From assembly GCA_028824125.1 (NCBI GenBank), contig JAPPES010000158.1:109333-173332 (forward strand): a stretch of 64,000 nucleotides of DNA. The letters run 5' to 3'. The notes beneath the pieces are model-generated. The model was not told the DNA's origin. It made no database searches and saw only the letters and a list, made by a program, of their open reading frames with translations. This DNA comes from Candidatus Poribacteria bacterium. Lineage in GTDB: Bacteria; Poribacteria; WGA-4E; WGA-3G. Each line of letters starts with the position of its first letter. Positions within the stretch are counted from its first letter, which is position 1. Made by a program: the position numbers and the translations under genes. Positions 17,577 through 28,140 of the stretch are shown piece after piece.

Positions 17577-18611
17577 ATGAAACAGATATTTTACACACCG
17601 CAATATAGTATTACAATTTGTGCCTTATACATAAGTCTTTTAGCAATCGGATTCATGCTTGTTGGATGTGAAAAGATTGACATTATGAGTCATGAAGTAG
17701 ATGGCTTCAAGGTCGGCATGCTCTTACCTGCTTCTATTGACGACAAAGGTTGGAACGCTTTGGCTTATGACGCACTTTTAGCGATTGAAGAAGAACTTGA
17801 TGCGATAATCAGCCCAGTCGAAAGCCATACACCCGCCAAACAAAAGGCAGATGCCTATAGTTTAGCGGCAGAAGGACATAATCTCATCTTCGGACACGGG
17901 TATGAATATGGAGCACCTGTGAAAATAATCGCACCTGATTTTCCTGAAACGGTATTTGTTATATCTTCTGGTGACATTGTCGCAGAGAATATAGCCTCAA
18001 TTAACTTCCAGATAGAACCAGCTACCTATCTTTTAGGTATCATCGCGGGTATGATGACGAAAACAAAGAAAATAGGTGTTATCGGTGGGCAAGATTTTCC
18101 GGCAGTTGTTAGCGCATTTGACGCGTTTGAAGCTGGAGTCGAAAGTGTTAATCCTGAGGCAGAAGTGCGCCATGATTATGTCGGGAATTGGGAAGACGTT
18201 GCTAAAGGAAAAGAGCTCGCTATCGCACAGATCAATGAGGGGATCGACTTTATCTTTCCGAATGCCGATTTAGCCGGTCGAGGTGCTTTTATGGCTGCAG
18301 AAGAAGCACACGCCGCTGGAAATATCGTTTACACGTTCGGCGCAAACCGAGACCAGAGTGAAGTCTCCCCAACAACAGTGATCGCCAACGCCGTGATTAC
18401 ACCACGGCCGTTTGTAGAAATTGCTAAACATGTTAAAGACGGAACGTTCACGCCCCAAATATACACTTTTACCATGTCAACCGATAGGGCAATCGACCTG
18501 GTTTATAACCCAGCATTGATGGATAAAGTGCCTGAAGCAGTAAAAACAAAGGTCGCGGAAGCACAAACCAAAATCTTGTCAGGAGAACTGGTCGTAACGC
18601 AAACTGAATAA
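17577..18611 (+). CDS. BMP/PnrA-family substrate-binding lipoprotein
   Basis: 344 aa. A hydrophobic segment at 13-30 ends in the lipobox LVGC (Cys31), so it should be a lipoprotein. The mature part has the basic-membrane-protein family opening VGMLLPASIDDKGWNALAYD, GHGYEYG, and KKIGVIGGQDFP, as in nucleoside-binding proteins of ABC importers. No permease or ATPase gene is nearby, so its transporter is elsewhere or it acts alone. Its position between fabG and acpP interrupts the fatty acid cluster. Upstream, 17416-17576 has only a weak palindrome. Confidence 0.85.
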   Translation: MKQIFYTPQYSITICALYISLLAIGFMLVGCEKIDIMSHEVDGFKVGMLLPASIDDKGWNALAYDALLAIEEELDAIISPVESHTPAKQKADAYSLAAEGHNLIFGHGYEYGAPVKIIAPDFPETVFVISSGDIVAENIASINFQIEPATYLLGIIAGMMTKTKKIGVIGGQDFPAVVSAFDAFEAGVESVNPEAEVRHDYVGNWEDVAKGKELAIAQINEGIDFIFPNADLAGRGAFMAAEEAHAAGNIVYTFGANRDQSEVSPTTVIANAVITPRPFVEIAKHVKDGTFTPQIYTFTMSTDRAIDLVYNPALMDKVPEAVKTKVAEAQTKILSGELVVTQTE

Positions 18612-18964
18612 AATTTTGATTCAATTATTGGGACTATAAGGGTAATTCATTTTTCGCGATGTTTGTGATATACTGTAAAACGCAATCTATAAGATTGCGT
18701 TCCGCAAAGATCACAATTTTATGGATTATATTCAAGAGGATTCTTTTAACCATACATTTTGAACTCGCGTCAACTTATATCTATAATTCTGCCAATAGGC
18801 AGTAGAATTTGTTTCTTAATATCAGCTGACTGTAGGGACAAGTAAACATATCGAGCCTGCCCTACAAATTAACCTTGAAATATTTTAACATCGGAGCGGA
18901 CATGGCACTCAACCTAATTGTCGTTATTTATCCGCCCGTTTTGATAGGAGATTAAATTAAAGAT
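18612..18964. other. 353-bp intergenic region before acpP
   Basis: No gene seen. A perfect small palindrome, AACGCAATCT-ATA-AGATTGCGTT, spans 18679-18701, similar in design to the interspersed GTAGCACAATCT/AGATTGTGC hairpins of this genome. A second weak inverted pair (TCTGCC/GGCAG) lies near 18790. The AGGAG before acpP at about 18946-18950 is 14 bases from the ATG, unusually far. Confidence 0.5.
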
Positions 18965-19198
18965 ATGGCTACAAACGAAGAACGACTTATTGAAATTATC
19001 GCACACCAACTCGGTATTGACGCAAATAACGTAACCCCTGACGCTTCATTTATGGAAGACTTAGGAGCGGACTCGCTTGATACCGTTGAATTGGTTATGG
19101 CACTTGAAGAGGAATTTGACCTTGAAATTCCTGACAGTGATGCTGAAAAGATACAAACTGTCCAAGATGCCCTTGATTATCTTGATGAACACGTATAG
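18965..19198 (+). CDS. acpP: acyl carrier protein
   Basis: 77 aa, acidic, the usual size. The phosphopantetheine site is Ser37 in [19 protein letters not shown]. It carries growing acyl chains for the fab enzymes on both sides. Spacing to fabF is 83 bases. Confidence 0.97.
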   Translation: MATNEERLIEIIAHQLGIDANNVTPDASFMEDLGADSLDTVELVMALEEEFDLEIPDSDAEKIQTVQDALDYLDEHV

Positions 19199-19281
19199 AT
19201 ATACATATTTGACAAATCTGTTGAGGGTGTGTAGCGGAAAACTACAACCCTCCTCACTTACTTAAGCAGAGGATCGGTCTC

Positions 19282-20520
19282 GTGGAGCGTGTAGTTATTA
19301 CAGGAATCGGCGTTGTCAATGCAATCGGCAACACGAAAGAAGAATATTGGGATGCGCTTGCTGTCGGTAAAAACGGAATCGGACCTTTAACCTATTTTGA
19401 TGCAACCGATTATCGCACGCAGATTGCCGCTGAGGTCAAAAACTTTGAAGCGGAAAAGTATCTGGATAAGAAAGCGGCATCCCGTTTTCCGCTTTTCATT
19501 CAGTACGCACTTGCTGCCTCTATGATGGCACATGAAGATGCGGGTTTGGACTTGTCTAATGTTGATCCCTATCGCGCAGGGGTCCAAATCGGTTCCGGTG
19601 TCGGTGGTATCGGTGTGCTTGAGGAAAACGCGGCAGTACTTATTGATAAAGGTCCTAAACGCGTCAGCCCATTTCTCGTGCCGTTTATGATCATTAACAT
19701 GGCATCGGGGCAAGTGTCCATCCATTTCGACCTCAGAGGTCCCAATTCTGCATCTGTTACCGCTTGTGCAACTGCCAACCATTCCATCGGTGAATCACTA
19801 CGGTTGATTCAACACGGATATGCGGATGTGATGTTTACAGGTGGGACTGAATCCGCAATTAGTCCTTTAGCCGTTGCGGGGTTCTGTTCAATGCGTGCAA
19901 TGTCTGAACGCAACCATGAACCTGAACGCGCTTCTCGCCCGTTCGATAAAGAACGCGATGGGTTTGTTATGGGAGAAGGCGCAGGCGTTCTAATCCTTGA
20001 GTCGCTTTCACATGCCAAAAAACGTGGGGTTTATATCTACGCTGAAGTAGTTGGTTTCGGAATGACTTCAGATGCCCACGATATGGTGAGTCCACCCAAA
20101 AGCGGCGAAGGCGCAGCGAAAGCGATGGAGTTTGCGCTAAACGATGCGAAACTTCCAATAGATGCAGTTGATTATATCAACGTACACGGCACCTCTACAC
20201 CGATCGGCGATGTCGCTGAAACTAACGCTATTAAATCTCTCTTTGGTGAGCGTGCCTACAAAATTCCGATTAGTTCTACGAAGTCTATGGTTGGACATCT
20301 GCTTGGTGCGGCAGGGGCTGTAGAACTCATCGCTTGTTTAGGTGGAATGGAAAAGGGTTTTGTCCCTCCGACCATTAACTACGAAGTACCGGATGAAGAG
20401 TGTGATTTAGATTATGTTCCAAACGAAAGTCGTGACGCAAAGATTGAAATCGCGCTTTCCAATGCATTCGGTTTCGGTGGACACAACACCTGTTTAGCAA
20501 TCCGAAAATTTTCAGGTTAG
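19282..20520 (+). CDS. fabF: beta-ketoacyl-ACP synthase II
   Basis: 412 aa, elongating condensing enzyme. Nucleophile Cys162 in [15 protein letters not shown], one His in [13 protein letters not shown] and the second in [12 protein letters not shown], with [10 protein letters not shown] at the end: the complete KAS II set. It begins with GTG at 19282, supported by AGAGGAT about 8 bases upstream and the standard [11 protein letters not shown]-terminus. folK follows after 42 bases. Confidence 0.96.
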   Translation: MERVVITGIGVVNAIGNTKEEYWDALAVGKNGIGPLTYFDATDYRTQIAAEVKNFEAEKYLDKKAASRFPLFIQYALAASMMAHEDAGLDLSNVDPYRAGVQIGSGVGGIGVLEENAAVLIDKGPKRVSPFLVPFMIINMASGQVSIHFDLRGPNSASVTACATANHSIGESLRLIQHGYADVMFTGGTESAISPLAVAGFCSMRAMSERNHEPERASRPFDKERDGFVMGEGAGVLILESLSHAKKRGVYIYAEVVGFGMTSDAHDMVSPPKSGEGAAKAMEFALNDAKLPIDAVDYINVHGTSTPIGDVAETNAIKSLFGERAYKIPISSTKSMVGHLLGAAGAVELIACLGGMEKGFVPPTINYEVPDEECDLDYVPNESRDAKIEIALSNAFGFGGHNTCLAIRKFSG

Positions 20521-20562
20521 TAGTTGGAATTTCAGTTCTAATTCTGACCATTCAAAGATTCT

Positions 20563-21078
20563 GTGCATTCAGCATATATCGGCTTCGGAAGCAACATTGA
20601 CGACAGACTTTCGTATATTCAAAATGCTATCCACGCCTTATCGGAAGCGGAGGGAATCACTTTACAAAAGACTTCCTCCCTTTACGAAACAGAACCTGTC
20701 GGATATGAAGAACAGGCAAAGTTTCTAAACGGTGCCGTTGCAATCGAAACATACCTTTCCCCTCACACCTTACTGCAAACTTTAAAACAGATCGAAGCCG
20801 ACGTTGGCAGACAAAACCGGACCCGCTGGGGACCGAGAGAGATTGACATGGATATTTTAATCTATGGAAATATCTGCCTGCGATCCCCTAACCTTATTAT
20901 CCCACATCCAGAAATGCATCTCCGCCGTTTTGTGCTTGTCCCGTTAGGGGAAATCGCATTTGACCTTTTGCATCCCGTTTTCAATCAAACCATTCAAACC
21001 TTGCTTGAACGTCTTGAAGATGATAAATCTGTTGTGAAGGCAGAAGATTACGATTTTCCATCCTACCTACCATCTTAA
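20563..21078 (+). CDS. folK: 2-amino-4-hydroxy-6-hydroxymethyldihydropteridine diphosphokinase
   Basis: Transfers pyrophosphate from ATP to the pterin in folate synthesis. 171 aa. [12 protein letters not shown] at the start, the [11 protein letters not shown] loop, then [15 protein letters not shown] with the Mg-binding Asp pair, and [19 protein letters not shown]: all HPPK signatures. It starts with GTG at 20563. No folP or folB neighbour is present. After the stop there is a small GTAGCACAAACTGTCAGT palindrome (about 21087-21114). Confidence 0.94.
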   Translation: MHSAYIGFGSNIDDRLSYIQNAIHALSEAEGITLQKTSSLYETEPVGYEEQAKFLNGAVAIETYLSPHTLLQTLKQIEADVGRQNRTRWGPREIDMDILIYGNICLRSPNLIIPHPEMHLRRFVLVPLGEIAFDLLHPVFNQTIQTLLERLEDDKSVVKAEDYDFPSYLPS

Positions 21079-21137
21079 TCAGACTTTTGTAGCACAAACT
21101 GTCAGTTTGTGCTATCCCGGCAACACTTCTTTTCTTA

Positions 21138-21166
21138 TAGACTTCCACACTGCAATTTGATATAAT
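21138..21166 (+). promoter_or_regulatory. probable promoter of the ATPase-nuclease gene
   Basis: TAGACT at 21138-21143 (4 of 6), 17 bases, perfect TATAAT at 21161-21166. The gene starts at 21195 behind AAGGAG. Confidence 0.5.
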
Positions 21167-21194
21167 TTCTTCAACGACTTAAGGAGATAGAGAA

Positions 21195-22799
21195 ATGCGA
21201 TGGTTTGAAACACGCGGACCCGTATACCCTGAAGATAACTACGTTGTTGCCCGCGCAGAAGAACTTGCAGATTTTGTAGATCGGTTGAAAAAAGGGAGAT
21301 ACATAGTCCTTTTTGCACCACGCCAGACAGGCAAAACCACGTTTTTCCGAAACGCGCTTGATGCACTTGAACGCAAAGAGAATGGATATTTTCCTATACA
21401 ACTGAATTTTGAGATGTACGTAGACATTGACGCTACTGTCTTCTATAGTTCTTTTTGTAACGAAATTTGTAAAAAAATTAAGGACGTATACCAAAAACGG
21501 GGACAAAATCTCCCTGAAGAACTCAACCGATTTTTGGTGAGTGCACAGATAGTCGATTCTGTTTCAATGTTAGAGTTCTTTGAAACCCTTGGAGGTCTAT
21601 TGGAAAAGCAGCGGTTTGTCATGATTATTGACGAATTTGATGCTATTCCGCCACCTGCTTTACGAGGATTTCTACATACACTCCGTCAGATTTATCTTTC
21701 CGAAAAAACCCGATGTCCGTACAGCGTCGGCATAGTCGGTGTCAAGAATATCATACAACTGAATTATGATCGTTCAATATCTCCATTCAATATCCAAGAC
21801 GAATTCAAATTACCTAATTTTACGCTTGGGCAGGTGCAAGAACTACTTTCACAGTACACGGACGAAGTTGGACAACCATTTGCCCCTGAGGTGATAGTAT
21901 CTATTCACAAGCAGACCGCCGGACAACCGGTGCTTGTCAATCGATTCGCACAGATGCTTACCGAAGAATTAGATATTCCGAAAAGCGAACCGATTACAAC
22001 AGAACATTTTACAAAGGCACATGTAAAATTCCTGCGCGAACGGAACACGAACATTGACCATTTGCTCACAAATATCCGCAGAGATCGGCGATTTGAAGCA
22101 CTTCTTATGAAAATTGCTTCTTACGATGAAGGTGTAGAATTCAACTTGGATAGCGACATTATCAGCGAACTCGCCACTTACGGTGTAATCGCTGAAGGTG
22201 CTGATGGTATGTGTGAAATTGTCAATCCAATTTATCAGTATCGCATTATGCGGGCATTTAAACCGTTAGTGAATGGACTGGAGCATGAATATTTACCAGA
22301 AGACAATCGCACCGGATTTGAAGATTATCTCACACCGGATGGGCATATTCAAATGGAAGCGCTTATTGACAATTTCAACGATTTTATTGCACGTGTAGGC
22401 TTTAAGATTCTACAAGTACCAGAGACACCACAAGAATATGTTGGACAACATCTGCTTTTCGCTTATTTGAGCCAATTTGTCCGAATTGTAAGTGGAACTA
22501 TGTATCTTGAGGTTCAGACAGGACGCGGCAGAATGGATATCCTAATTCTCCATAACCATCGAAAATACATCGTTGAAACAAAAATATGGAGTGGGGATAC
22601 TCGGTATCAGGCAGGCAAAGCACAACTCGCTGCTTATGTTAGATCAGAAAAAGCGGTAGAGGGATATTATGTCGTGTTTGATCACCGTAAAACACCAGAA
22701 CCTCGGGTAGACACTGAAACATTTGAAGGTTTGACTATTCGCAGCTACGTGATTCCTGTCCTACAAGAACTCCCTTCATCGGTTCAACCACAATCATAA
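21195..22799 (+). CDS. AAA ATPase fused to a PD-(D/E)XK nuclease-like domain
   Basis: 534 aa. N-terminal ATPase: Walker A APRQTGKTT (41-49) and Walker B MIIDEFDAIP near 145, of the STAND/Orc-like type with a helical region after it. The C-terminal 100 residues carry GRMDILIL (Asp448) and YIVETKIW (Glu461, Lys463) followed by a YQAGKAQLAAY helix, the core of a PD-(D/E)XK nuclease. Such fusions are common in Poribacteria, cyanobacteria and Bacteroidetes and are often treated as defence or mobile-element-associated ATPases; the role here is unproven. AAGGAGATAGAGAA precedes the ATG. Confidence 0.82.
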   Translation: MRWFETRGPVYPEDNYVVARAEELADFVDRLKKGRYIVLFAPRQTGKTTFFRNALDALERKENGYFPIQLNFEMYVDIDATVFYSSFCNEICKKIKDVYQKRGQNLPEELNRFLVSAQIVDSVSMLEFFETLGGLLEKQRFVMIIDEFDAIPPPALRGFLHTLRQIYLSEKTRCPYSVGIVGVKNIIQLNYDRSISPFNIQDEFKLPNFTLGQVQELLSQYTDEVGQPFAPEVIVSIHKQTAGQPVLVNRFAQMLTEELDIPKSEPITTEHFTKAHVKFLRERNTNIDHLLTNIRRDRRFEALLMKIASYDEGVEFNLDSDIISELATYGVIAEGADGMCEIVNPIYQYRIMRAFKPLVNGLEHEYLPEDNRTGFEDYLTPDGHIQMEALIDNFNDFIARVGFKILQVPETPQEYVGQHLLFAYLSQFVRIVSGTMYLEVQTGRGRMDILILHNHRKYIVETKIWSGDTRYQAGKAQLAAYVRSEKAVEGYYVVFDHRKTPEPRVDTETFEGLTIRSYVIPVLQELPSSVQPQS

Positions 22800-22800
22800 C

Positions 22801-22829
22801 TTGTAATTACCAATCAAGCATGGTATAAT
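22801..22829 (+). promoter_or_regulatory. probable promoter of sucC
   Basis: TTGTAA at 22801-22806, 17 bases, TATAAT at 22824-22829; the predicted leader to the ATG at 22893 is about 55 bases. Confidence 0.55.
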
Positions 22830-22892
22830 TTTCTAAACATTTTAACCTGAAAATTGACTAACAATCTACCTCGGACAGACATAACATAAAAG

Positions 22893-24077
22893 ATGAATAT
22901 ACACGAATACCAAGCCAAAGAGATTTTAGAATCCTTTGGTGTGAATACACTCCCCGGTAAAGTCGCCGAAACACCGGAAGAAGCGGAAGCGATCGCGAAA
23001 ACGATTGATTGTTCCAGATATGTTGTCAAAGCGCAGATTCATGCAGGCGGTAGAGCGAAAGGTGGTGGTGTCAAACTTGCGAACTCTATCGCTGAAGTTA
23101 AACAACACGCTGAAAATATGCTTGGAATGCAACTGGTTACACCGCAAACGGGGCCTGAAGGCAAACTTGTCAGAAAAGTTCTTATTGTTCAAGCTGCCCA
23201 AATACAGAAAGAATTCTATCTCGCTATTTTACTTGATCGAGAAACATCACAACTCACCCTAATTGGAAGCGAAGAGGGCGGTGTCAACATAGAAGAAGTT
23301 GCAGTACAAACCCCTGATAAAATTATTAAAGCACAGATTCATCCTGCCTTTGGGTTAAACGAATTTCAAGCGCGAGAGTTTGCCTACAAACTAATCACTG
23401 ACACAACCTATCGGAAGCTTATTCCAAACACCGCTGAGTTGATTATGTGTCTTTACAATGCGTTTGTTGAATGTGATTGTTCACTGATAGAAATAAATCC
23501 GTTGACAATTGTAGGAGAAGATGATGATTTAGAGATCGTCGCGCTTGACTCTAAGGTTAACTTTGATGATAACTCCCTCTGGAGAAATCCCGATATTGCT
23601 ACAATGCGCGATCCGCACGAAGAAGACCCAAGCGAATTAGAAGCAAGCGAGTCCGGATTGAGTTACATCCGTCTCGATGGCAATATCGGTTGTATGGTGA
23701 ACGGTGCAGGGTTGGCTATGGCAACGATGGATATTATCAAGCAGAAAGGTGGCGAACCTGCGAACTTTCTTGATGTTGGTGGTGGGGCATCCGCAGAGGC
23801 TGTCGCACACGCTTTCCGTCTTATCCTTGCAGACGAAAACGTAAAAGCTGTTCTTGTGAATATCTTCGGGGGCATCATGAAATGCGACACCATTGCTACC
23901 GGTATTGTTGCGGCAGCAAAACAGGTTAAACTCAACGTTCCACTTGTGGTTCGATTAGAGGGAACAAATGTTGAAATTGGAAAGCAAATTATTGCCGAAT
24001 CTGACTTGAACCTTCAACTTGCAGAGGAGCTTTCTGAAGCTGCGGAACTTGCAGTGACTGCAGCAAATACTGCATAG
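22893..24077 (+). CDS. sucC: succinyl-CoA synthetase beta subunit (ADP-forming)
   Basis: TCA cycle enzyme subunit that binds nucleotide. 394 aa. [17 protein letters not shown] start, ATP-grasp core with [24 protein letters not shown], and the C-terminal [11 protein letters not shown] and [11 protein letters not shown]. Its partner sucD is not adjacent but lies 35 kb away on the other strand (59127-60011). It is followed by the nucleotidyltransferase gene after 69 bases. Confidence 0.96.
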   Translation: MNIHEYQAKEILESFGVNTLPGKVAETPEEAEAIAKTIDCSRYVVKAQIHAGGRAKGGGVKLANSIAEVKQHAENMLGMQLVTPQTGPEGKLVRKVLIVQAAQIQKEFYLAILLDRETSQLTLIGSEEGGVNIEEVAVQTPDKIIKAQIHPAFGLNEFQAREFAYKLITDTTYRKLIPNTAELIMCLYNAFVECDCSLIEINPLTIVGEDDDLEIVALDSKVNFDDNSLWRNPDIATMRDPHEEDPSELEASESGLSYIRLDGNIGCMVNGAGLAMATMDIIKQKGGEPANFLDVGGGASAEAVAHAFRLILADENVKAVLVNIFGGIMKCDTIATGIVAAAKQVKLNVPLVVRLEGTNVEIGKQIIAESDLNLQLAEELSEAAELAVTAANTA

Positions 24078-24146
24078 AGGATATTATGAAAGAGTCATCC
24101 GCTTACCAAAAATGATTAGTAAACACGACCTTAAACGAGAAATACT

Positions 24147-25061
24147 ATGACAGAACACACAGACCAAATAGGCACCGATTATTCCCACTACTCACCTGTC
24201 ACGCGTGATGCAATACTTGATCGTCTCTTGACTGCCCTACAAAGTGATAAGCGCATTATAGGACTTTTGGTCGTCGGATCCGGTGCAGAAGGTTTTGAAG
24301 ATATTCACTCTGATATAGATCTGTGTGCGGTTACATCCTTAGCTGACGATGTAAAACCTACTTTTCAAGACTGGGGTGTACAGATTAGCGAAATGTTACC
24401 CCTTTTTCATTCTCTTGAGTCTGTCAGAGCACCTAACGTCTATCTTTGGGTATTTCTCCTTGAGAATTTTCTGGAGATTGATCTGTGCTTTCTCTGTTTG
24501 GACGATCTCCGCGCTACAAGAAATCGCTGGAAAACTGTATTGGATCGTTCCGGAAAAATTGAAAGCATTCAGCAATCCAGTTGGGAGAACAGACCAAAGC
24601 CTAATCTGGAAGAAACCTATCGTTATAGACTTAGCTCACTCTGGCACTATGTCAAACACGCCGCCGTTGCCGTTCAACGAAAACAACCTTGGCGAGCTAT
24701 ATATGAAATTGAACAGATTCGGAACCAAACGATCGAGCTGCGAGGATTACGCGACGAATTGGAAACGAAACGTTTTCGGCACGTGGATCAAATGTCGGAA
24801 GATTTTTTAACATGTCTTGAGCATACACTGATATCAAGCTTGAGAAAGGTTGATATTATGAATGCGCTGAAAGTTGTGGTATCGTGTTTTTTTAGCGAAG
24901 CTCGACACTTTGATAAGACGCTGAATCTTAAACTTGCAAAGCGTTTTGAGAGAAAAATAAATACGTATCTTGAGTTGTTCGAGACGGGACAGTTCCGTGA
25001 AAATAGAGGTGAAACTTCAAGCAATTGTCTCACTTCCAATTTCGAAACATATCAGAAGTAA
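24147..25061 (+). CDS. nucleotidyltransferase-domain protein
   Basis: 304 aa. Pol-beta-like nucleotidyltransferase core: GLLVVGSGAEGF then HSDIDLCAV (Asp56, Asp58), with a third acidic residue at Asp112 in LEIDLCFL. The C-terminal half is helical and resembles the substrate-binding half of aminoglycoside-type nucleotidyltransferases, but I cannot name the substrate. It ends 6 bases before pgk. The ribosome binding site is weak. Confidence 0.78.
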   Translation: MTEHTDQIGTDYSHYSPVTRDAILDRLLTALQSDKRIIGLLVVGSGAEGFEDIHSDIDLCAVTSLADDVKPTFQDWGVQISEMLPLFHSLESVRAPNVYLWVFLLENFLEIDLCFLCLDDLRATRNRWKTVLDRSGKIESIQQSSWENRPKPNLEETYRYRLSSLWHYVKHAAVAVQRKQPWRAIYEIEQIRNQTIELRGLRDELETKRFRHVDQMSEDFLTCLEHTLISSLRKVDIMNALKVVVSCFFSEARHFDKTLNLKLAKRFERKINTYLELFETGQFRENRGETSSNCLTSNFETYQK

Positions 25062-25067
25062 AGTAAA

Positions 25068-26258
25068 ATGACAAAACTTGAATTAGCAGATATAGACGTT
25101 GCAGGAAAACGGGTTTTGGTACGTGTGGATTTTAATGTTCCCATCAAAGAAGGGAAAATCACGGATGAAACCCGTATCATCGCAGCTCTGCCCACTCTTT
25201 TAGACCTTATTCATCGGAACGCGAAAATTATCCTTGTTACACACTTAGGCAGACCTACTGTGGGATTATCTTCAGATCGCGAGGAACTTTCTACTGCGCC
25301 GATTGCTGTTGCACTTAGCCAAAAACTTGGAAAACGTGTCGCGCATGTTAACGATTGCATCGGGAAGGATGTTCAAAATGCTGTTGAGTCGTTAGAAGGT
25401 GGTGAAATTCTACTCCTTGAAAACGTTCGGTTTTATGCTGAAGAAACAGATAATAACCCTGAATTTGCCAAACAACTCGCCTCACTCGCGGATATCTATG
25501 TTAACGATGCCTTCGGTACTGCTCACCGCGCGCATGCCTCAACAGAAGGCGTAACACATTATCTGACAACGTGCGTAGCAGGTTTACTCATGGCACGTGA
25601 AATTCATTATCTCAGCATGAGTCTTGAGAATCCTGAACGCCCATACATAGCAATTCTCGGTGGTGCAAAAATATCTGACAAAATCACACTGATTGAGAAT
25701 CTGTTAGGAAAAGTTGATAATCTGTTAATCGGCGGTGGTATGGCTTACACGTTTCTTGCTGCGATGGACGTTTCTATCGGTAATTCGCTCGTTGAAACGG
25801 AGAAACTTGACGTAGCAGCGTCTATTATTAAGATGGAAGGTTTTTCGGATACCGTTCTCCTACCCGCTGATCACGTTGTAGGGCAAGCGTTTGCCCCTGA
25901 AACCGAATCTCAGATTGTAGATAAAGTGGCTATCCCTGACGGTTGGCAAGGATTGGACATCGGTCCTAAAACTGTTGCTGAGTTTGGTCAACGAATTTCC
26001 TCCGCAAAAACAGTGGTGTGGAACGGTCCTTTAGGTGTCTATGAGTTTGAAAAGTTTGCTGAAGGTACAATCGCGGTTGCGCAGCAGATCGCTGCTTCCG
26101 AAGCGGTAAGTATCATCGGCGGTGGTGATTGTGTTGCGGCGATACAACAGGCAGGCGTATCTGATAGAATTACACATGTTTCTACTGGTGGTGGCGCGTC
26201 ATTAGAGTTTTTAGAGGGAAAATCACTGCCGGGAATTTCGGCATTAACTGACAAATAA
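25068..26258 (+). CDS. pgk: phosphoglycerate kinase
   Basis: Glycolysis: 1,3-bisphosphoglycerate plus ADP to 3-phosphoglycerate plus ATP. 396 aa. RVDFNVPIKEGKITDETRI near residue 19, VTHLGRP, LLLENVRFY, YVNDAFGTAHRAHAS, and the nucleotide end GGGDCVAAI with STGGGASLEFLEG. No gap or tpi neighbour. It is followed by proS after 17 bases. Confidence 0.97.
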   Translation: MTKLELADIDVAGKRVLVRVDFNVPIKEGKITDETRIIAALPTLLDLIHRNAKIILVTHLGRPTVGLSSDREELSTAPIAVALSQKLGKRVAHVNDCIGKDVQNAVESLEGGEILLLENVRFYAEETDNNPEFAKQLASLADIYVNDAFGTAHRAHASTEGVTHYLTTCVAGLLMAREIHYLSMSLENPERPYIAILGGAKISDKITLIENLLGKVDNLLIGGGMAYTFLAAMDVSIGNSLVETEKLDVAASIIKMEGFSDTVLLPADHVVGQAFAPETESQIVDKVAIPDGWQGLDIGPKTVAEFGQRISSAKTVVWNGPLGVYEFEKFAEGTIAVAQQIAASEAVSIIGGGDCVAAIQQAGVSDRITHVSTGGGASLEFLEGKSLPGISALTDK

Positions 26259-26275
26259 CAAAGCGAAACTAAAAT

Positions 26276-27712
26276 ATGTTTGATAAAATTACACCTCGTA
26301 GTGAAGACTACTCAAAATGGTATACACAGGTCATCCGCCAAGCAGAGATGGCAGATTACGCCCCCGTGCGCGGGTGCATGGTAGTGCGTCCTTACGGTTA
26401 CGCGCTCTGGGAAAACGTCAAGGAACAACTGGATATCCGCTTCAAAGCGACAGGACACCAAAACGCTGCCTTTCCGCTTTTCATTCCAATGAGTTTCATT
26501 GAGAAAGAAGCGGAACACGTAGAAGGTTTTAAACCTGAACTCGCTATTGTTACCCACGGCGGCGGTAAAAAGTTGGAAGAGCCGCTTGTTGTGCGTCCTA
26601 CATCTGAAACCATCATCGGTTATATGTATAGCCAGTGGATACAATCCTATCGAGACCTCCCCGTGCTTATCAATCAGTGGGCAAACGTGGTGCGATGGGA
26701 ATTACGTCCCCGCCTTTTCCTCCGAACGATGGAGTTTTTCTGGCAAGAGGGACATACTGCACATGCAACGCATGAAGAAGCAATGGAGGAAACACTCCGC
26801 ATCCTTGACATCTATACCGATTTTGCAGTCAACGAAGCGGCAATACCGGTTATTCCTGGTCGTAAGAGCGATAGCGAAAAGTTTCCCGGTGCCTTAACCT
26901 CCTATACAATTGAGGCGATGATGGGTGATAAACGCGCACTCCAAGCAGGCACATCACACGACCTTGGACAAAACTTTGCTAAGGTCTTTGATATCCAATA
27001 TCTTGACGCAAACCAGAAACAACAGCACTGTTGGACAACCAGTTGGGGTGTTAGCACTCGCATGATCGGTGCAATTATCATGACACACGGGGATGACCAA
27101 GGCTTGGTCCTACCGCCACGACTTGCCCCTACGCAACTTGTTATCATACCGATTATCCCTAAAAACAACGATGAAGCGAAACAGGTCGTCACACAAAACG
27201 TTGACGCTATGTGTGAAACGTTAGGCAATATTCGCTACCATGTTGATGACCGATATGAGTATTCACCCGGCTGGCGATTCAACGAATGGGAACTCAAAGG
27301 TGTGCCTTTGCGAATAGAAATTGGTCCACGCGATATTGAAAATGAACAGGTCGTTTTTGCCAGACGCGATATTCCCGGTAAAGATGGCAAAACCTTTGTC
27401 CCGATTGCCAATGTGGCAGACACCGCAACGCAGATGCTTGACACAATCCAGGCGGATATGCTCAAACGAGCAACAGAATTCCGAGATGCAAACACCTTTG
27501 AACCGAAAGACTATGATGAATTCAAGGGGATTGTTGAAACGGGTTTTGCACGCGCAGGGTGGTGCGGTAACGCGGAATGTGAAGATAAGGTGAAAGAAGA
27601 AACACAGGCGACTATCCGATGTATTCCAACGGCGCAACCAGATTCCGATGGTGTGTGTATTGTTTGCGGCACGCAAGCAAAAGAGATTACAATTTTTGCA
27701 CGAGCGTACTAA
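26276..27712 (+). CDS. proS: prolyl-tRNA synthetase, short archaeal/eukaryote-like type
   Basis: 478 aa class II synthetase. It starts ITPRSEDYSKWYTQVIRQAE and has RPTSETIIGYMYSQWI (motif 2 region) and the C-terminal zinc-binding CGNAECEDK with CIVCGT, ending in ARAY. This is the ProS type lacking the INS editing domain, with an extended C-terminus ending in Tyr, found in archaea, eukaryotes and some bacteria. A tRNA-Pro gene lies 14 kb upstream. It is the last gene of the sucC-to-proS run; repeats follow. Confidence 0.95.
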   Translation: MFDKITPRSEDYSKWYTQVIRQAEMADYAPVRGCMVVRPYGYALWENVKEQLDIRFKATGHQNAAFPLFIPMSFIEKEAEHVEGFKPELAIVTHGGGKKLEEPLVVRPTSETIIGYMYSQWIQSYRDLPVLINQWANVVRWELRPRLFLRTMEFFWQEGHTAHATHEEAMEETLRILDIYTDFAVNEAAIPVIPGRKSDSEKFPGALTSYTIEAMMGDKRALQAGTSHDLGQNFAKVFDIQYLDANQKQQHCWTTSWGVSTRMIGAIIMTHGDDQGLVLPPRLAPTQLVIIPIIPKNNDEAKQVVTQNVDAMCETLGNIRYHVDDRYEYSPGWRFNEWELKGVPLRIEIGPRDIENEQVVFARRDIPGKDGKTFVPIANVADTATQMLDTIQADMLKRATEFRDANTFEPKDYDEFKGIVETGFARAGWCGNAECEDKVKEETQATIRCIPTAQPDSDGVCIVCGTQAKEITIFARAY

Positions 27713-27848
27713 CATAACCGAAGCTGCTATTTTTGTAGCACAATCTGTCCAAAGATTAAGAAAATAAATCGGAAATGTGGCGAGGTTAGGAATATTGCTA
27801 GCAGCAGGACACGCGTGTTTCGTGCAGACCAAAAATTACCGATAGAAT

Positions 27849-28140
27849 TATAGTGAAATTCATAATTACTTTTACATTGACGAGGTTAGGAAACCTCGTC
27901 AGCGGGGCCCCTCTGCTGGTGAGGTTTCCTAACCTCACCAGCGTGATGGTGTGGGGATTGTTGTTCATTGAAATGTAAACATATTTTTGGATTTTACTAT
28001 AAAGGGACATTTTGTAGCATAAACTTCCAGTTTGTGCCCTGATATGCACAAACTGGAAGTTTATGCTACAACACCCCTGGTAGGTTCGGTTTCCTAACCG
28101 AACCGATCCTAATGTCCAATTAATTCTAAAGTTCACTATA
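27849..28140. mobile_element. nested MITE-like elements (families B2 and B1)
   Basis: A family B2 element (27849-28001) begins TATAGTG and ends GGATTTTACTATA. It encloses long palindromes built on GAGGTTAGGAAACCTCGTC. Directly joined is a family B1 element ending AATTAATTCTAAAGTTCACTATA at 28140, with a GTAGCATAAACTTCCAG palindrome and GGTTCGGTTTCCTAACCGAACC inside. The B1 left end is missing except for AAAGGGACATTTTG, so B2 seems to have inserted into B1. Relatives: 34077-34236, 40770-41007, 55907-56090, 57128-57336. Confidence 0.65.

Noticed and set aside
27263..27832. 189-residue frame on the minus strand
   Set aside because: It is opposite proS, with a Cys/Ile/Phe-rich composition typical of antisense translation.
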